NCBI GenBank assembly: GCA_017428925.1
Contig: JAFRPY010000010.1
Span: 62,001 to 126,000, forward strand
Source of the DNA: Prevotella sp.
GTDB lineage: Bacteria; Bacteroidota; Bacteroidia; Bacteroidales; Bacteroidaceae
Length of the DNA: 64,000 bases
Direction of reading: 5' to 3'
In this document: in pieces, positions 26,652 to 35,490 of the stretch
How the letters are laid out: every line of letters starts with the position of its first letter
Position numbering within the stretch: position 1 is the first letter of the stretch
The notes under the pieces: generated by a model
Database searches by the model: none
Seen by the model: only the letters and a program-made list of their open reading frames with translations
Told to the model about the DNA's origin: nothing
Translations under genes and position numbers: made by a program

Positions 26652-27674
26652 ATGGGATTCTTCAGTTTTATTCAGGAAATTGCGATGGACCTTGGTACGG
26701 CCAACACCATCATTATCAGCGATGATAAGATTGTGGTTGACGAACCTTCAGTGGTTGCACTGGACCGTCGGACGGACAAGATGATTGCCGTGGGCGAGAA
26801 GGCCAAGATGATGTATGAAAAGACACATGACAACATTCGCACCATCCGTCCGCTGCGTGACGGTGTGATTGCCGACTTCACGGCTTGTGAGCAGATGATG
26901 CGTGGACTGATTAAGATGGTACATACGGGTTCACGCCTGTTCACCTCTTCGCTGAGAATGGTCATCGGTGTGCCCAGCGGTTCTACCGAAGTTGAGCTGC
27001 GTGCCGTTCGCGACAGTGCAGAGCATGCAGGAGGCCGCGATGTGTATCTGATTTTTGAGCCTATGGCTGCTGCCATTGGCATTGGTATTGACGTGGAAGC
27101 CCCTGAGGGCAATATGATTGTAGATATTGGTGGTGGTACAACAGAAATCGCCGTCATCTCGCTTGGTGGCATCGTTGCCAACAACTCCATCAAGGTGGCT
27201 GGTGACGACCTCACTGCTGATATTCAGGAATATATGAGCCGTCAGCACAACGTGAAGGTTTCGGAGCGTATGGCCGAGCGTATCAAGATTAATGTGGGTT
27301 CTGCCCTTACCGATCTTGGCGAGGAAGCTCCTGAGGACTATATCGTTCACGGTCCGAACCGTATTACGGCCCTGCCAATGGAGGTGCCTGTCTGTTATCA
27401 GGAGATAGCCCATTGTCTGGACAAGACAGTGGCCCGCATCGAGACAGCTGTTCTTTCTGCATTGGAGAACACTCCGCCAGAGCTTTATGCCGACATTGTG
27501 CACAATGGAATTTACCTGACAGGTGGTGGTGCCCTATTGCGCGGACTCGACAAGCGCCTGCAAGACAAGATCAACATTCCGTTCCATATCGCCGAAGATC
27601 CGTTACACTGTGTAGCTAAGGGTGCTGGCATTGCGCTGAACAATGTAGACCGCTTCTCGTTCCTGATGAGATAA
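26652..27674 (+). CDS. mreB: Rod-shape-determining protein MreB
   Basis: 340 residues, the usual length. Actin-fold nucleotide motifs are clear: phosphate 1 in MDLGTANTII, phosphate 2 in MIVDIGGGTTEIAVISLGGI (about 157), and adenosine motif GIYLTGGGALLRGL (about 288). It forms membrane-bound filaments that direct lateral wall synthesis with MreC, MreD, PBP2 and RodA, all encoded downstream in order. The initiator ATG is 36 bp after the purH-like stop, so cotranscription is likely. Confidence 0.98.
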   Translation: MGFFSFIQEIAMDLGTANTIIISDDKIVVDEPSVVALDRRTDKMIAVGEKAKMMYEKTHDNIRTIRPLRDGVIADFTACEQMMRGLIKMVHTGSRLFTSSLRMVIGVPSGSTEVELRAVRDSAEHAGGRDVYLIFEPMAAAIGIGIDVEAPEGNMIVDIGGGTTEIAVISLGGIVANNSIKVAGDDLTADIQEYMSRQHNVKVSERMAERIKINVGSALTDLGEEAPEDYIVHGPNRITALPMEVPVCYQEIAHCLDKTVARIETAVLSALENTPPELYADIVHNGIYLTGGGALLRGLDKRLQDKINIPFHIAEDPLHCVAKGAGIALNNVDRFSFLMR

Positions 27675-27677
27675 GGG

Positions 27678-28553
27678 GTGAACAATCTTATTGCATTTAT
27701 TGCCAAATACTATCACTGGTTCCTCTTTGTTGTGCTTGAGGCGGCCAGCCTTGTACTGTTGGTTCAGTTCAACAGCTATCAGGGCAGTGTGTACTTCACT
27801 ACGGCTAATGCCGTGGCGGGAAAGGTGTATGAGGCAAATTCTGCAATTGAGGGATTCTTCAGCCTGACCAAGAATAATGCACAGCTCACGCAGCGGAACC
27901 TTTATCTGGAGCGCCAGGTGAAGGTGATGTCGGAGCAGCTCACTAAACTCACGCGTGACTCTTCTTACCTGAGGAATAGTCAGCTGGCTTTGCTCAGCGA
28001 CTATCGCCTGATTCCAGCCAAGGTGATTACCAACTCCATCAGTAAGAAGGACAATTATATTACCATCGACAAAGGTACGGACGACGGTATTCACGCCGAT
28101 ATGGGCGTGGCTTGTGGCAACGGCATCGTGGGCGTGGTCTATATGGCCAGTCAACACTATAGCATCGTGCTGCCTGTGCTGCATAGCCAGACGAACATCA
28201 GCGTGGCAATCGACAAGCGCGGGTATTTCGGATATTTGCATTGGAAAGGCGGACGAAGCGACCTTGCCGATGTCGACGATGTGCCTCGCCATGCGCATTT
28301 CCGGCTTGGCGACCAGATCGTGACCAGTGGCTATTCCAGCATTTTCCCGCCAGGCTTGCTCGTCGGTAAGGTGCTCCATGTGTTCAATTCGGCCGATGGC
28401 CTTTCCTACCGGGTACAGATAAAGCTGAGTACCGACTTTGGTCTTCTTCGTGACGTGTGTGTCATCGACGATGCTCCGATGCGGGAGCGTGTCAACCTGA
28501 TGCGTGCTGCCCAAGATTCCATTAAACCGAAGACCGAGGGTGCTGATAGATGA
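27678..28553 (+). CDS. mreC: Rod-shape-determining protein MreC
   Basis: 291 residues starting at GTG, 3 bp after the mreB stop; an upstream AGATAAGG can serve as ribosome binding site. One N-terminal transmembrane segment (about 10-28), a coiled-coil-like stretch (NAQLTQRNLYLERQVKVMSEQLTKLTR), then the periplasmic beta domain with YITIDKGTDDGIHADMGVACGNGIVGVV and the GDQIVTSGYSSIFPPGLLVGKV signature. Scaffold between MreB and PBP2. Confidence 0.95.
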   Translation: MNNLIAFIAKYYHWFLFVVLEAASLVLLVQFNSYQGSVYFTTANAVAGKVYEANSAIEGFFSLTKNNAQLTQRNLYLERQVKVMSEQLTKLTRDSSYLRNSQLALLSDYRLIPAKVITNSISKKDNYITIDKGTDDGIHADMGVACGNGIVGVVYMASQHYSIVLPVLHSQTNISVAIDKRGYFGYLHWKGGRSDLADVDDVPRHAHFRLGDQIVTSGYSSIFPPGLLVGKVLHVFNSADGLSYRVQIKLSTDFGLLRDVCVIDDAPMRERVNLMRAAQDSIKPKTEGADR

Positions 28554-28597
28554 TGAAGGTGAAATAGTAGTTTTTGATTTTAAGTTGAGAATTTAGC

Positions 28598-29098
28598 GTG
28601 ACAATAGATTTGTTACAACGGGTAGTGGCCTTTGTGGTTTTGGTGGTTGTGCAGGCCTTGGTGCTGAATCACATCCACCTTTTCGGCGTGGCTACGCCTT
28701 TGTTCTATGTCTATTTCGTTCTTCTTTTCCGTCGTAACCACCCCAAGTGGATTATTCTCCTTACCAGTTTCTTGCTTGGGCTTTGCATCGATGTCTTTTC
28801 CAACACCCCTGGTCTGGCTGCAGCTTCTACGACTTTCATTGCCGTGTTGCAACCTTATATTCTGGAACCATTCATCCCACGTGACAGTGATGAAAACCTG
28901 AAGCCGGGCATGCGCACCCTTGGTATTGGGCGCTTCGTCTACTACACTGTGTTCATGGTGTTCCTCTACAACATTGTTTTCTTCTCGCTTGAGGCCTTCA
29001 ATTTCTTCAACTGGTTGCAGTGGCTGCTCTGCATTTGTGGTAGCACGCTGCTTACCGTTGTGCTTATTCTGGTAGTCGAAAACTTACGCAGGTCGTGA
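28598..29098 (+). CDS. mreD: Rod-shape-determining protein MreD
   Basis: 166 residues starting at GTG. About five hydrophobic segments (RVVAFVVLVVVQALVL, PLFYVYFVLLF, WIILLTSFLLGLCIDVF, FVYYTVFMVFLYNIVFF, LLCICGSTLLTVVLILVV) mark an integral inner-membrane protein of MreD type. It lies 44 bp after mreC, and its stop overlaps the GTG start of mrdA by 4 bp (GTGA). Confidence 0.93.
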   Translation: MTIDLLQRVVAFVVLVVVQALVLNHIHLFGVATPLFYVYFVLLFRRNHPKWIILLTSFLLGLCIDVFSNTPGLAAASTTFIAVLQPYILEPFIPRDSDENLKPGMRTLGIGRFVYYTVFMVFLYNIVFFSLEAFNFFNWLQWLLCICGSTLLTVVLILVVENLRRS

Positions 29099-30951
29099 AG
29101 GGAAACTATGAACTTGAGAACCGCCAATACGTCATTGGAGGTGTGGCCATTGTCATTGTGGTGATTTACATCATTCGGTTGTTTTCACTGCAAATTGTCA
29201 GCGACGACTATAAAAAGAACGCTGACTCTAATGCTTTCCTCAAGAAAATTGAATTTCCGGCCCGTGGTGTAATCTCCGACCGAAACGGGAAACTGATGGT
29301 CTATAATCAGCATAGTTATGACCTGATGGTGGTGATGAACGAGGAAAACGGGCATCTCGACACCCTGGAGTTCTGCGATGCCCTTGGCATAACGAAGGAA
29401 GAATTCGTCAAGCGCATGAATGACATCAAGGACAGGAATAAAAATCCAGGTTACTCGCGTTTTACCCAGCAGCTTTTCATGAGTCAGTTGTCGGAGAAAG
29501 AGTTCAGCATCTTTCAGGAAAAGATGTACCGCTTTCCAGGATTTTATGTCCAGCGCCGCAGCATCCGCCAATACGTCTATCCTTACGCTGCCCATGTACT
29601 TGGTGATGTGGCAGAAGTGTCTCCTGCTGATATCGAGGAAGATGACTATTATCAGCCTGGTGACTATATTGGCAAACTTGGCGTAGAGCGTTCGTACGAG
29701 AAACAACTTAGGGGCGAGAAAGGCGTACAAATATTGCTCCGGGATGCTCATGGACGAATTAAGGGAAAATATCAGGACGGCGTGTTCGACCGAAAACCTG
29801 TTGCTGGTAAGGATCTTACCCTTAGTATTGACATCGAACTTCAGGCCTTAGGCGAAAGATTACTTGAAGGCAAAATCGGTAGTATCGTGGCGATTGAGCC
29901 GGCTACGGGTGAAGTGTTGTGTATGGTCAGTTCTCCCACTTACGATCCGCGCATCATGGTTGGCCGTCAGCGTGGTAAAATGCACCTTGAATTGTCGAAG
30001 GATGTTTGGAAACCTTTGCTCAACCGTTCTATTATGGGACAGTATCCTCCTGGTTCAACCTTCAAGACTTCGCAGGGACTTACTTTCATGACCGAGGGTA
30101 TCATCAATCCTGTCACCACCCAATATCCTTGTCATCGAGGATTTTATCATCGCGGACTTCATGTGGGTTGCCACGGGCACGGTTCTCCAATTTCACTTGT
30201 TCCAGCCATCAGTACCTCATGTAACGGCTATTTCTGCTGGGGACTTTATCACATGATATCGAACCGTGCAAAATACAAGACCGTGCAGGATGCCATGAAC
30301 ACATGGCGCGACTATATGGTGTCGATGGGATTCGGGTATAAACTGGGAATTGACCTTCCGGGCGAAAAGCGCGGCCTGATACCTAATGCGGAGTATTACG
30401 ACAATGCCTATAAAAGTTCATGGAACGGACTGACCATTATCTCTATCAGCATAGGTCAGGGCGAGGTTAACCTCACGCCACTTCAGATAGCCAATCTTGG
30501 TGCCACCATTGCCAATCGTGGTTATTATTATACTCCTCATGTGGTGCGTAAGGTAAAGGGCGAGCCTCTCGATCCCACATTTACCAAGCGTCACCAGACA
30601 AAGGCATCGCGCGCGGCCTACGACTATATTGTGCAGGGCATGCGCTCGTCGGTGCTTGGCGGAACATGTAAGCATCTGAACCGAGGCGACATTATCATTT
30701 GTGGCAAGACGGGAACCGCTCAGAACCGTGGCCACGACCATTCCGTCTTCATGGGTTTTGCGCCGATGGACAATCCGAAGATTGCCATAGCCGTTTATGT
30801 GGAAAATGGCGGTTTCGGTGCTGAGTTCGGTGTGCCTATCGGCGGACTGATGATTGAACAATATCTACACGGTAAACTATCGGCAGGCTCTGAATCAAGG
30901 GCTGCTGCCTTCCAAAAAAGACGTATTGCTTATGGCTCAGCAAACAGATAA
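29095..30951 (+). CDS. mrdA: Penicillin-binding protein 2 (elongasome transpeptidase)
   Basis: 618 residues starting at GTG within a 4-bp overlap with mreD. One N-terminal membrane segment (GGVAIVIVVIYIIRLFSLQ) is followed by the PBP dimerisation region (FPARGVISDRNGKLM). The transpeptidase domain has S321-T-F-K324 (active-site Ser321), S375-C-N377 and K538-T-G540. It crosslinks peptidoglycan during lateral growth with RodA, whose gene overlaps its 3' end by 20 bp. All catalytic motifs are intact. Confidence 0.97.
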   Translation: MKGNYELENRQYVIGGVAIVIVVIYIIRLFSLQIVSDDYKKNADSNAFLKKIEFPARGVISDRNGKLMVYNQHSYDLMVVMNEENGHLDTLEFCDALGITKEEFVKRMNDIKDRNKNPGYSRFTQQLFMSQLSEKEFSIFQEKMYRFPGFYVQRRSIRQYVYPYAAHVLGDVAEVSPADIEEDDYYQPGDYIGKLGVERSYEKQLRGEKGVQILLRDAHGRIKGKYQDGVFDRKPVAGKDLTLSIDIELQALGERLLEGKIGSIVAIEPATGEVLCMVSSPTYDPRIMVGRQRGKMHLELSKDVWKPLLNRSIMGQYPPGSTFKTSQGLTFMTEGIINPVTTQYPCHRGFYHRGLHVGCHGHGSPISLVPAISTSCNGYFCWGLYHMISNRAKYKTVQDAMNTWRDYMVSMGFGYKLGIDLPGEKRGLIPNAEYYDNAYKSSWNGLTIISISIGQGEVNLTPLQIANLGATIANRGYYYTPHVVRKVKGEPLDPTFTKRHQTKASRAAYDYIVQGMRSSVLGGTCKHLNRGDIIICGKTGTAQNRGHDHSVFMGFAPMDNPKIAIAVYVENGGFGAEFGVPIGGLMIEQYLHGKLSAGSESRAAAFQKRRIAYGSANR

Positions 30952-32401
30952 ACCGGCAGGTGTATTGCGTTCGCTCGACTGGTGGACGATTCTCATCTAT
31001 ATGGCCCTTCTCGCCTTTGGATGGGTAAGTGTCTGCGGTGCTTCATATACTTATGGCGACACCGATATTTTCAGTTTGGCTTCTCGTTCAGGCATGCAGA
31101 TTGTGTGGATTGGCACCTCATTGACTCTTGGACTTTTCCTGCTTCTGCTCGATGACCGTTTCTACGATACTTTTGCCTATATCATTTACGGTGTGCTGCT
31201 GTTATTGCTGTTTGTGACCATTTTCAATCCTCACGAAATTAAGGGTTCCCGTTCGTGGCTCGTGCTTGGGCCGTTGCGACTGCAACCTGCTGAGTTCGCG
31301 AAATTTGCCACGGCTTTGGCGGTGGCAAAACTGATGAGCACTTATGGTTTTACCATGGAGAAATGGAAGCATTTTGCTGCTGCTGTGGCCATTGTGATTT
31401 TGCCGATGGCGTTCATCGTGCTGCAGAAAGAGACTGGTTCTGCATTGGTGTACCTTTCTTTTTTCCTGATGTTCTATCGTGAGGGCATGACGGGTAGCAT
31501 CTTGTTTACTGGAGTTGCCATGGTCTTCTATTTTGTGGTAGGCATCCGATTCGAGGAAACCATGTTGTGGGATACGCCCACTTCGTTGGGAAAATTTGTG
31601 GTATTGTTGTCTGTTCAGATTTTCACGGCTTTTCTGGTGTTTTTCTACTGTTACGACAAGCGGCAGTTCTGGACTATTCTCGGTGGGTCGTTGGGCGCTA
31701 CGCTGATAGCCTTGCTGTTTTCGAAGTTTGTCATTCCATGTGACATCGTCTGGGTGCAGATGGGTATCTCGGCTCTTACCGTAGGGTTCTTGATATTCCA
31801 GGGAATGAGTTCTCGAGTTCGTACGTATTATTTTATTGGTCTTTTCACGTTGGGATCCGTACTATTCTTTAATGCTGCCGACTATTTCCTTAACAATATG
31901 CTGCAGGAACATCAGCGTGTGCGCATCAATGTACTGCTCGGACTGGAAGAAGACCTGCGGGGTGCTGGCTATAATGTGCATCAGAGTGAGATAGCCATTG
32001 GTTCCGGTGGCTTGTGGGGAAAGGGTTTTCTCAATGGGACGCAGACAAAACTAAAATATGTTCCTGAGCAGGATACTGACTTCATTTTCTGTACGGTTGG
32101 TGAAGAGGAAGGTTTTTTGGGCAGTGCTGCTGTGTTGGTGCTTTTCTTGTTTCTAATCCTTCGTCTTATCAAGATGGCTGAGCGTCAGCCTTTCCGCTTT
32201 GGGCGTGTCTATGGCTATTGTGTGCTCAGTATCTTCCTGTTCCATGTTTTCATCAATGTGGGCATGGTACTTGGACTGACACCGGTGATAGGTATTCCGT
32301 TACCGTTTTTCAGTTATGGCGGTTCTTCGCTGTGGGGCTTTACGTTACTGCTGTTCATCTTCCTCCGTATTGATGCCAGCCGCAACATGGTTAGGCAATA
32401 A
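30932..32401 (+). CDS. rodA: RodA peptidoglycan glycosyltransferase (SEDS family)
   Basis: 489 residues from the ATG at 30932 (MAQQTDKPAGVLRSLDWW); an in-frame ATG at 30854 would add 26 residues of non-membrane sequence inside mrdA and is less likely. Multiple membrane segments, the GSRSWLVLGPLRLQPAEFAKFA loop, QKETGSALVYLSFFLMFYREG, DTDFIFCTVGEEEGFLG, and the C-terminal TPVIGIPLPFFSYGGSS signature. It polymerises lipid II for the elongasome. Its stop is only 11 bp from the convergent gldH stop. Confidence 0.96.
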   Translation: MAQQTDKPAGVLRSLDWWTILIYMALLAFGWVSVCGASYTYGDTDIFSLASRSGMQIVWIGTSLTLGLFLLLLDDRFYDTFAYIIYGVLLLLLFVTIFNPHEIKGSRSWLVLGPLRLQPAEFAKFATALAVAKLMSTYGFTMEKWKHFAAAVAIVILPMAFIVLQKETGSALVYLSFFLMFYREGMTGSILFTGVAMVFYFVVGIRFEETMLWDTPTSLGKFVVLLSVQIFTAFLVFFYCYDKRQFWTILGGSLGATLIALLFSKFVIPCDIVWVQMGISALTVGFLIFQGMSSRVRTYYFIGLFTLGSVLFFNAADYFLNNMLQEHQRVRINVLLGLEEDLRGAGYNVHQSEIAIGSGGLWGKGFLNGTQTKLKYVPEQDTDFIFCTVGEEEGFLGSAAVLVLFLFLILRLIKMAERQPFRFGRVYGYCVLSIFLFHVFINVGMVLGLTPVIGIPLPFFSYGGSSLWGFTLLLFIFLRIDASRNMVRQ

Positions 32402-32412
32402 AAACAATTCGT

Positions 32413-32880
32413 TTATTGTTTGGTGAGTTTTAGTCCGACATCTGAGATGCCGGGCAGAATTTCTCGCTTCATGTCATGACGGATGCAGAACTGCAGGGAA
32501 TCTCCCTCATGCAGTTCAAGTACGGTGAGCGGGAATTCGTATTGGTAAAAACTAACTCCCTGTCCGTTGATGTCACCGTTTTTCTCCATCAGTTTGCATT
32601 TCAGCGCAAGCGTCTTCTTCGTGTTTCTGGGAATGGTGCGTTGCTCGACGAGCAGATTCAGGCTAGTAAACGGAAATTCAACTGTTGTGCGTAGTCCGAT
32701 GTAGGCATGGTAGCGTCCTGCGTACTTAACAGGATGGGTATAGAAGAAAAGTGTGTCGTTCTTCTCCCATCCTGCCAATGGTGTATGTTCGTAATGATCA
32801 TAAGCCACATTGTCGATGCAGGAAGTCATCGCAATTGTCATCAGCAGTACTGACAGTGCCTTTATGAGCCAGTGTCTCAT
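32413..32880 (-). CDS. gldH: GldH-type lipoprotein
   Basis: 155 residues with lipobox AMTSC. The body matches gliding-motility lipoprotein GldH: GWEKNDTLFFYTHPVKYAGRYHAYIGLRTTVEFPFTSLNLLVEQ, then LLELHEGD-like VLELHEGDSLQFCIRHDMKREILPGISDVGLKL. GldH is known from gliding Bacteroidota but is also present in non-motile members; its exact role is unclear. Its start overlaps the ricT stop by 4 bp (ATGA), so it is the last gene of metF-holB-ricT-gldH. Confidence 0.88.
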   Translation of the reverse strand: MRHWLIKALSVLLMTIAMTSCIDNVAYDHYEHTPLAGWEKNDTLFFYTHPVKYAGRYHAYIGLRTTVEFPFTSLNLLVEQRTIPRNTKKTLALKCKLMEKNGDINGQGVSFYQYEFPLTVLELHEGDSLQFCIRHDMKREILPGISDVGLKLTKQ

Positions 32881-34199
32881 GCTTTCTTTCCTGTGTCCTT
32901 TTCTTCCCGCTGACTGCGGTCTTCATTGTTTTTCCGTTGTTCCTGACCTCTGCGGTCGTTATTACGGTTTTTATTTTTTCTTTGCTCACCGCCCTGACCG
33001 CCTTCCTTATTGCCTTGTGGGCGTTGTTCTTGGTGCTGTTTGGGTGGATTGTTTTCTTTGCCCTGTGTCTGTTGGGCATTAGGCTTGTTTTTGCCACCAG
33101 CCTTATTCTTCTTTTTCTTTTTCTTGGCACGGTCGAAACGGGTTATGCTTTCTCCGGCTAACAGGTCGATGGGACGATTGTTCGCACGCTGACCATCATC
33201 ATCCTGGAGGCTGTCGGGTTTCTCGCCCCGTTTGTTCATTTCGATGATTTCCTTGGCGCGCTCGGCTGTGATGGTTTCCAGATTGGCTGCCATGCGCTTG
33301 TCGGTAGAGTAGGAGACGAGTCCAGCCAGAATGTCACTTTTGAAGAAGAAGTATTCGCTGTCGAGCGTCTGCAGGGTGATGTCTTTGGGTGGCAGTTGTT
33401 TGCCAGCTTCCATGTAGTTGTCCACCTCGTAGTTCAGACAGCATTTCAGTTTTGCACACATACCGGCCAGCTTCTGCGGATTCAGCGAGATGTCTTGGTA
33501 TCGGGCTGCATTCGTGGATACACTGGAGAAATTTTTCATCCATGTAGCACAGCAGAGTTCTCTGCCGCAGGGACCTGTTCCGCCGATGCGGCCAGCTTCC
33601 TGCCGGGCACCAATTTGTTTCATTTCAATGCGCACGTGGAATGTGGCTGCCAAGTCCTTGATGAGCTGACGGAAGTCCACACGTTCGTCGGCTATGTAGT
33701 AGAATATGGCTTTGTTGCAGTCGCCCTGATATTCCACATCTCCGATTTTCATTTCTAATCCCAGTCCTTTGGCAATCTGCCGGCTTTCAATCATGGTGGC
33801 ATGCTCACGGCTCTTGGCTTCGCGATATTTGTCCATGTCGCTATCCTTGGCAATGCGGTAGATGCGCTTGATATCGTCAGGACCTTTCAGGTTGGCTTTT
33901 TTTATCTGTAGCTTCACCAGTCGTCCGGTCAGCGTAACCACACCGATATCGTGGCCGGGATTGGCTTCTACGGCAACGATGTCGCCCTTCCGTAGCTCCA
34001 GTCCGTTTACATTATGGTAGTAGCCTTTACGGGTGTTTTTGAACTGTACTTCCACGAGGTCAGTGTCGTTAGTGTTGCCGGGCACGTCGTTCAGCCAGTC
34101 ATAGGTGTTCAGCTGACGGTTCTGCCGTCCGCAGCCTCCGCAGCTCAGTCCGCGGTCGCTGTCATTGGTTATCTTGTATTTCAGATTCTTGTAATCCAT
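32877..34199 (-). CDS. ricT: RicT/PSP1-domain protein
   Basis: 440 residues. The PSP1 domain covers about 45-280, with GGTGPCGRELCCATWMKNF and SGM-type LAGMCAKLKCCLNYE, rich in Cys as in RicT, where they take part in iron-sulfur binding in the Bacillus Ric complex. An N-terminal CGGC pair (about 20-23) is typical of Bacteroidota members. The last 100 residues are a low-complexity Lys/Asn/Gln/Arg tail (AKKKKKKNKAGGKNK and repeats of QRKN), suggesting RNA binding. The role in Bacteroidota is not established. A GC-rich palindromic element fills most of the gap to holB. Confidence 0.88.
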   Translation of the reverse strand: MDYKNLKYKITNDSDRGLSCGGCGRQNRQLNTYDWLNDVPGNTNDTDLVEVQFKNTRKGYYHNVNGLELRKGDIVAVEANPGHDIGVVTLTGRLVKLQIKKANLKGPDDIKRIYRIAKDSDMDKYREAKSREHATMIESRQIAKGLGLEMKIGDVEYQGDCNKAIFYYIADERVDFRQLIKDLAATFHVRIEMKQIGARQEAGRIGGTGPCGRELCCATWMKNFSSVSTNAARYQDISLNPQKLAGMCAKLKCCLNYEVDNYMEAGKQLPPKDITLQTLDSEYFFFKSDILAGLVSYSTDKRMAANLETITAERAKEIIEMNKRGEKPDSLQDDDGQRANNRPIDLLAGESITRFDRAKKKKKKNKAGGKNKPNAQQTQGKENNPPKQHQEQRPQGNKEGGQGGEQRKNKNRNNDRRGQEQRKNNEDRSQREEKDTGKKA

Positions 34200-34210
34200 A
34201 TATTCTTTAG

Positions 34211-34316
34211 ACCCACCCCCACCCTCCCTATAGGGAGGGAGCAGATACTTTGTTATGTTATTTTATATCGTTTATGACTAATCACCCCCTCCCTATAGGG
34301 AGGGTGAGGGGTGGGT
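34211..34316. repeat. GC-rich composite palindrome (holB-ricT gap)
   Basis: Two inverted arms (ACCCACCCCCACCCTCCC at the left, GGGAGGGTGAGGGGTGGGT at the right) surround about 45 bp of A/T-rich spacer. Each arm carries its own small hairpin (CCCTCCC TATA GGGAGGG). One of about nine related sites between 34 and 52 kb. Confidence 0.85.
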
Positions 34317-34319
34317 CTT

Positions 34320-35474
34320 CTATTTTTGCAACAGCAACACGATAATATTCAGGGCCATATCGAAAAACACGATTTTAGGGTTGGCATTCTGTCCGATGTC
34401 ACGAATGGCCTTCTGCATCAGTTCCGAGATGCCTATCACGTTACTTTCATTGATGAACCGAGAAAAGTTGCGTGCGAAGTTTTCCTCATCCTGTGTCATA
34501 TAGCACAGTTCGGGTTGATGGAAGTTGTACATGAAGTTCTCTCTGACTAATCGTAGGAAATAGGTCAGCATGCGACGTTGCTTTTCGCGTCCGTACCCGC
34601 TCACGATTTCGCTCCATTTCTTTAGTTCCTTCACGTTTCGTTGCCAGGCTAACCGCATCATCATGATAAACATGTCGAGAAAGAGGCGGTTTTCGTTACC
34701 AGTGTCAAGTTCTTCAAGGGCTTTTAGCCACGAACCGTTGGCTACACGAGCCAGCCGGTGAGCTTCTTCCTTGTCGATGCCTCTCCGCTCAGTCAGTGCT
34801 TTTTCTATGTGATCGGTATCAATTTTCTTAACGTCAACCCGTTGGGTACGACTGGTGATGGTTTCCAGAAGCTTCTCTGGTTCTTCACAGACCATCAGAA
34901 ACACCGTCTGTGTGGGTGGCTCCTCGATGAGTTTCAACAACTTGTTGGCACAGGCCAGATTCATGCGTTCAGGCAGCCATACGATGCAGACTTTATACCC
35001 TCCCATCGAAGATTTCAGCGAGAGTTTGCGGTTCAGTTCGTCACTTTCAGCCTCGTAGATAATGGCCTGCTGGTTATCAGCGCGCATCATCTGCAGCCAT
35101 TGGTCCATCGTGAAGTATGGACCTTCCATGAGCAGCGTGTTCCATTCCTTGGCGAAGTCATCACTGACCATTTTATGCTCCGCACTCGTCCCCTTGGGCT
35201 TGACGACAGGGTAGGAGAACTGGAGGTCAGGATGCTGCCATTTGCGGAGCATGGCCTCGGCATTGGTGGTCAGTTGTGAGTTGAATCCAGGCAACTGGCT
35301 GCCGTCTTCCTGACGTTCACCGAGCAGATAGGAAGCAAAGGCCAGTGCCAAGGCCATCTTGCCGCTGCCTGCAGGACCGCAAAGCAGCAGGGCGTGTGGC
35401 AGTCTTCCTTCCTCCACCATCTGCATCAGCCGTTGCCGGGCTTCCTCTTGTCCGATGACCTCACTGAATTTCAT
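34320..35474 (-). CDS. holB: DNA polymerase III delta-prime-like subunit
   Basis: 384 residues. Walker A is LLLCGPAGSGKMALALAFA (about 29-48) after GQEEARQRLMQMVEEGRLPHALL, the usual opening of clamp-loader subunits. Sensor region: MNLACANKLLKLIEEPPTQTVFLMVCEEPEKLLETITSRTQRVDV with the SRTQR equivalent of the SRC motif. It loads the sliding clamp as part of the replication holoenzyme. The start is 16 bp after the metF stop; both are in one operon with ricT and gldH. Confidence 0.93.
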   Translation of the reverse strand: MKFSEVIGQEEARQRLMQMVEEGRLPHALLLCGPAGSGKMALALAFASYLLGERQEDGSQLPGFNSQLTTNAEAMLRKWQHPDLQFSYPVVKPKGTSAEHKMVSDDFAKEWNTLLMEGPYFTMDQWLQMMRADNQQAIIYEAESDELNRKLSLKSSMGGYKVCIVWLPERMNLACANKLLKLIEEPPTQTVFLMVCEEPEKLLETITSRTQRVDVKKIDTDHIEKALTERRGIDKEEAHRLARVANGSWLKALEELDTGNENRLFLDMFIMMMRLAWQRNVKELKKWSEIVSGYGREKQRRMLTYFLRLVRENFMYNFHQPELCYMTQDEENFARNFSRFINESNVIGISELMQKAIRDIGQNANPKIVFFDMALNIIVLLLQK

Positions 35475-35490
35475 CCTTGTCCTTTGTCCT

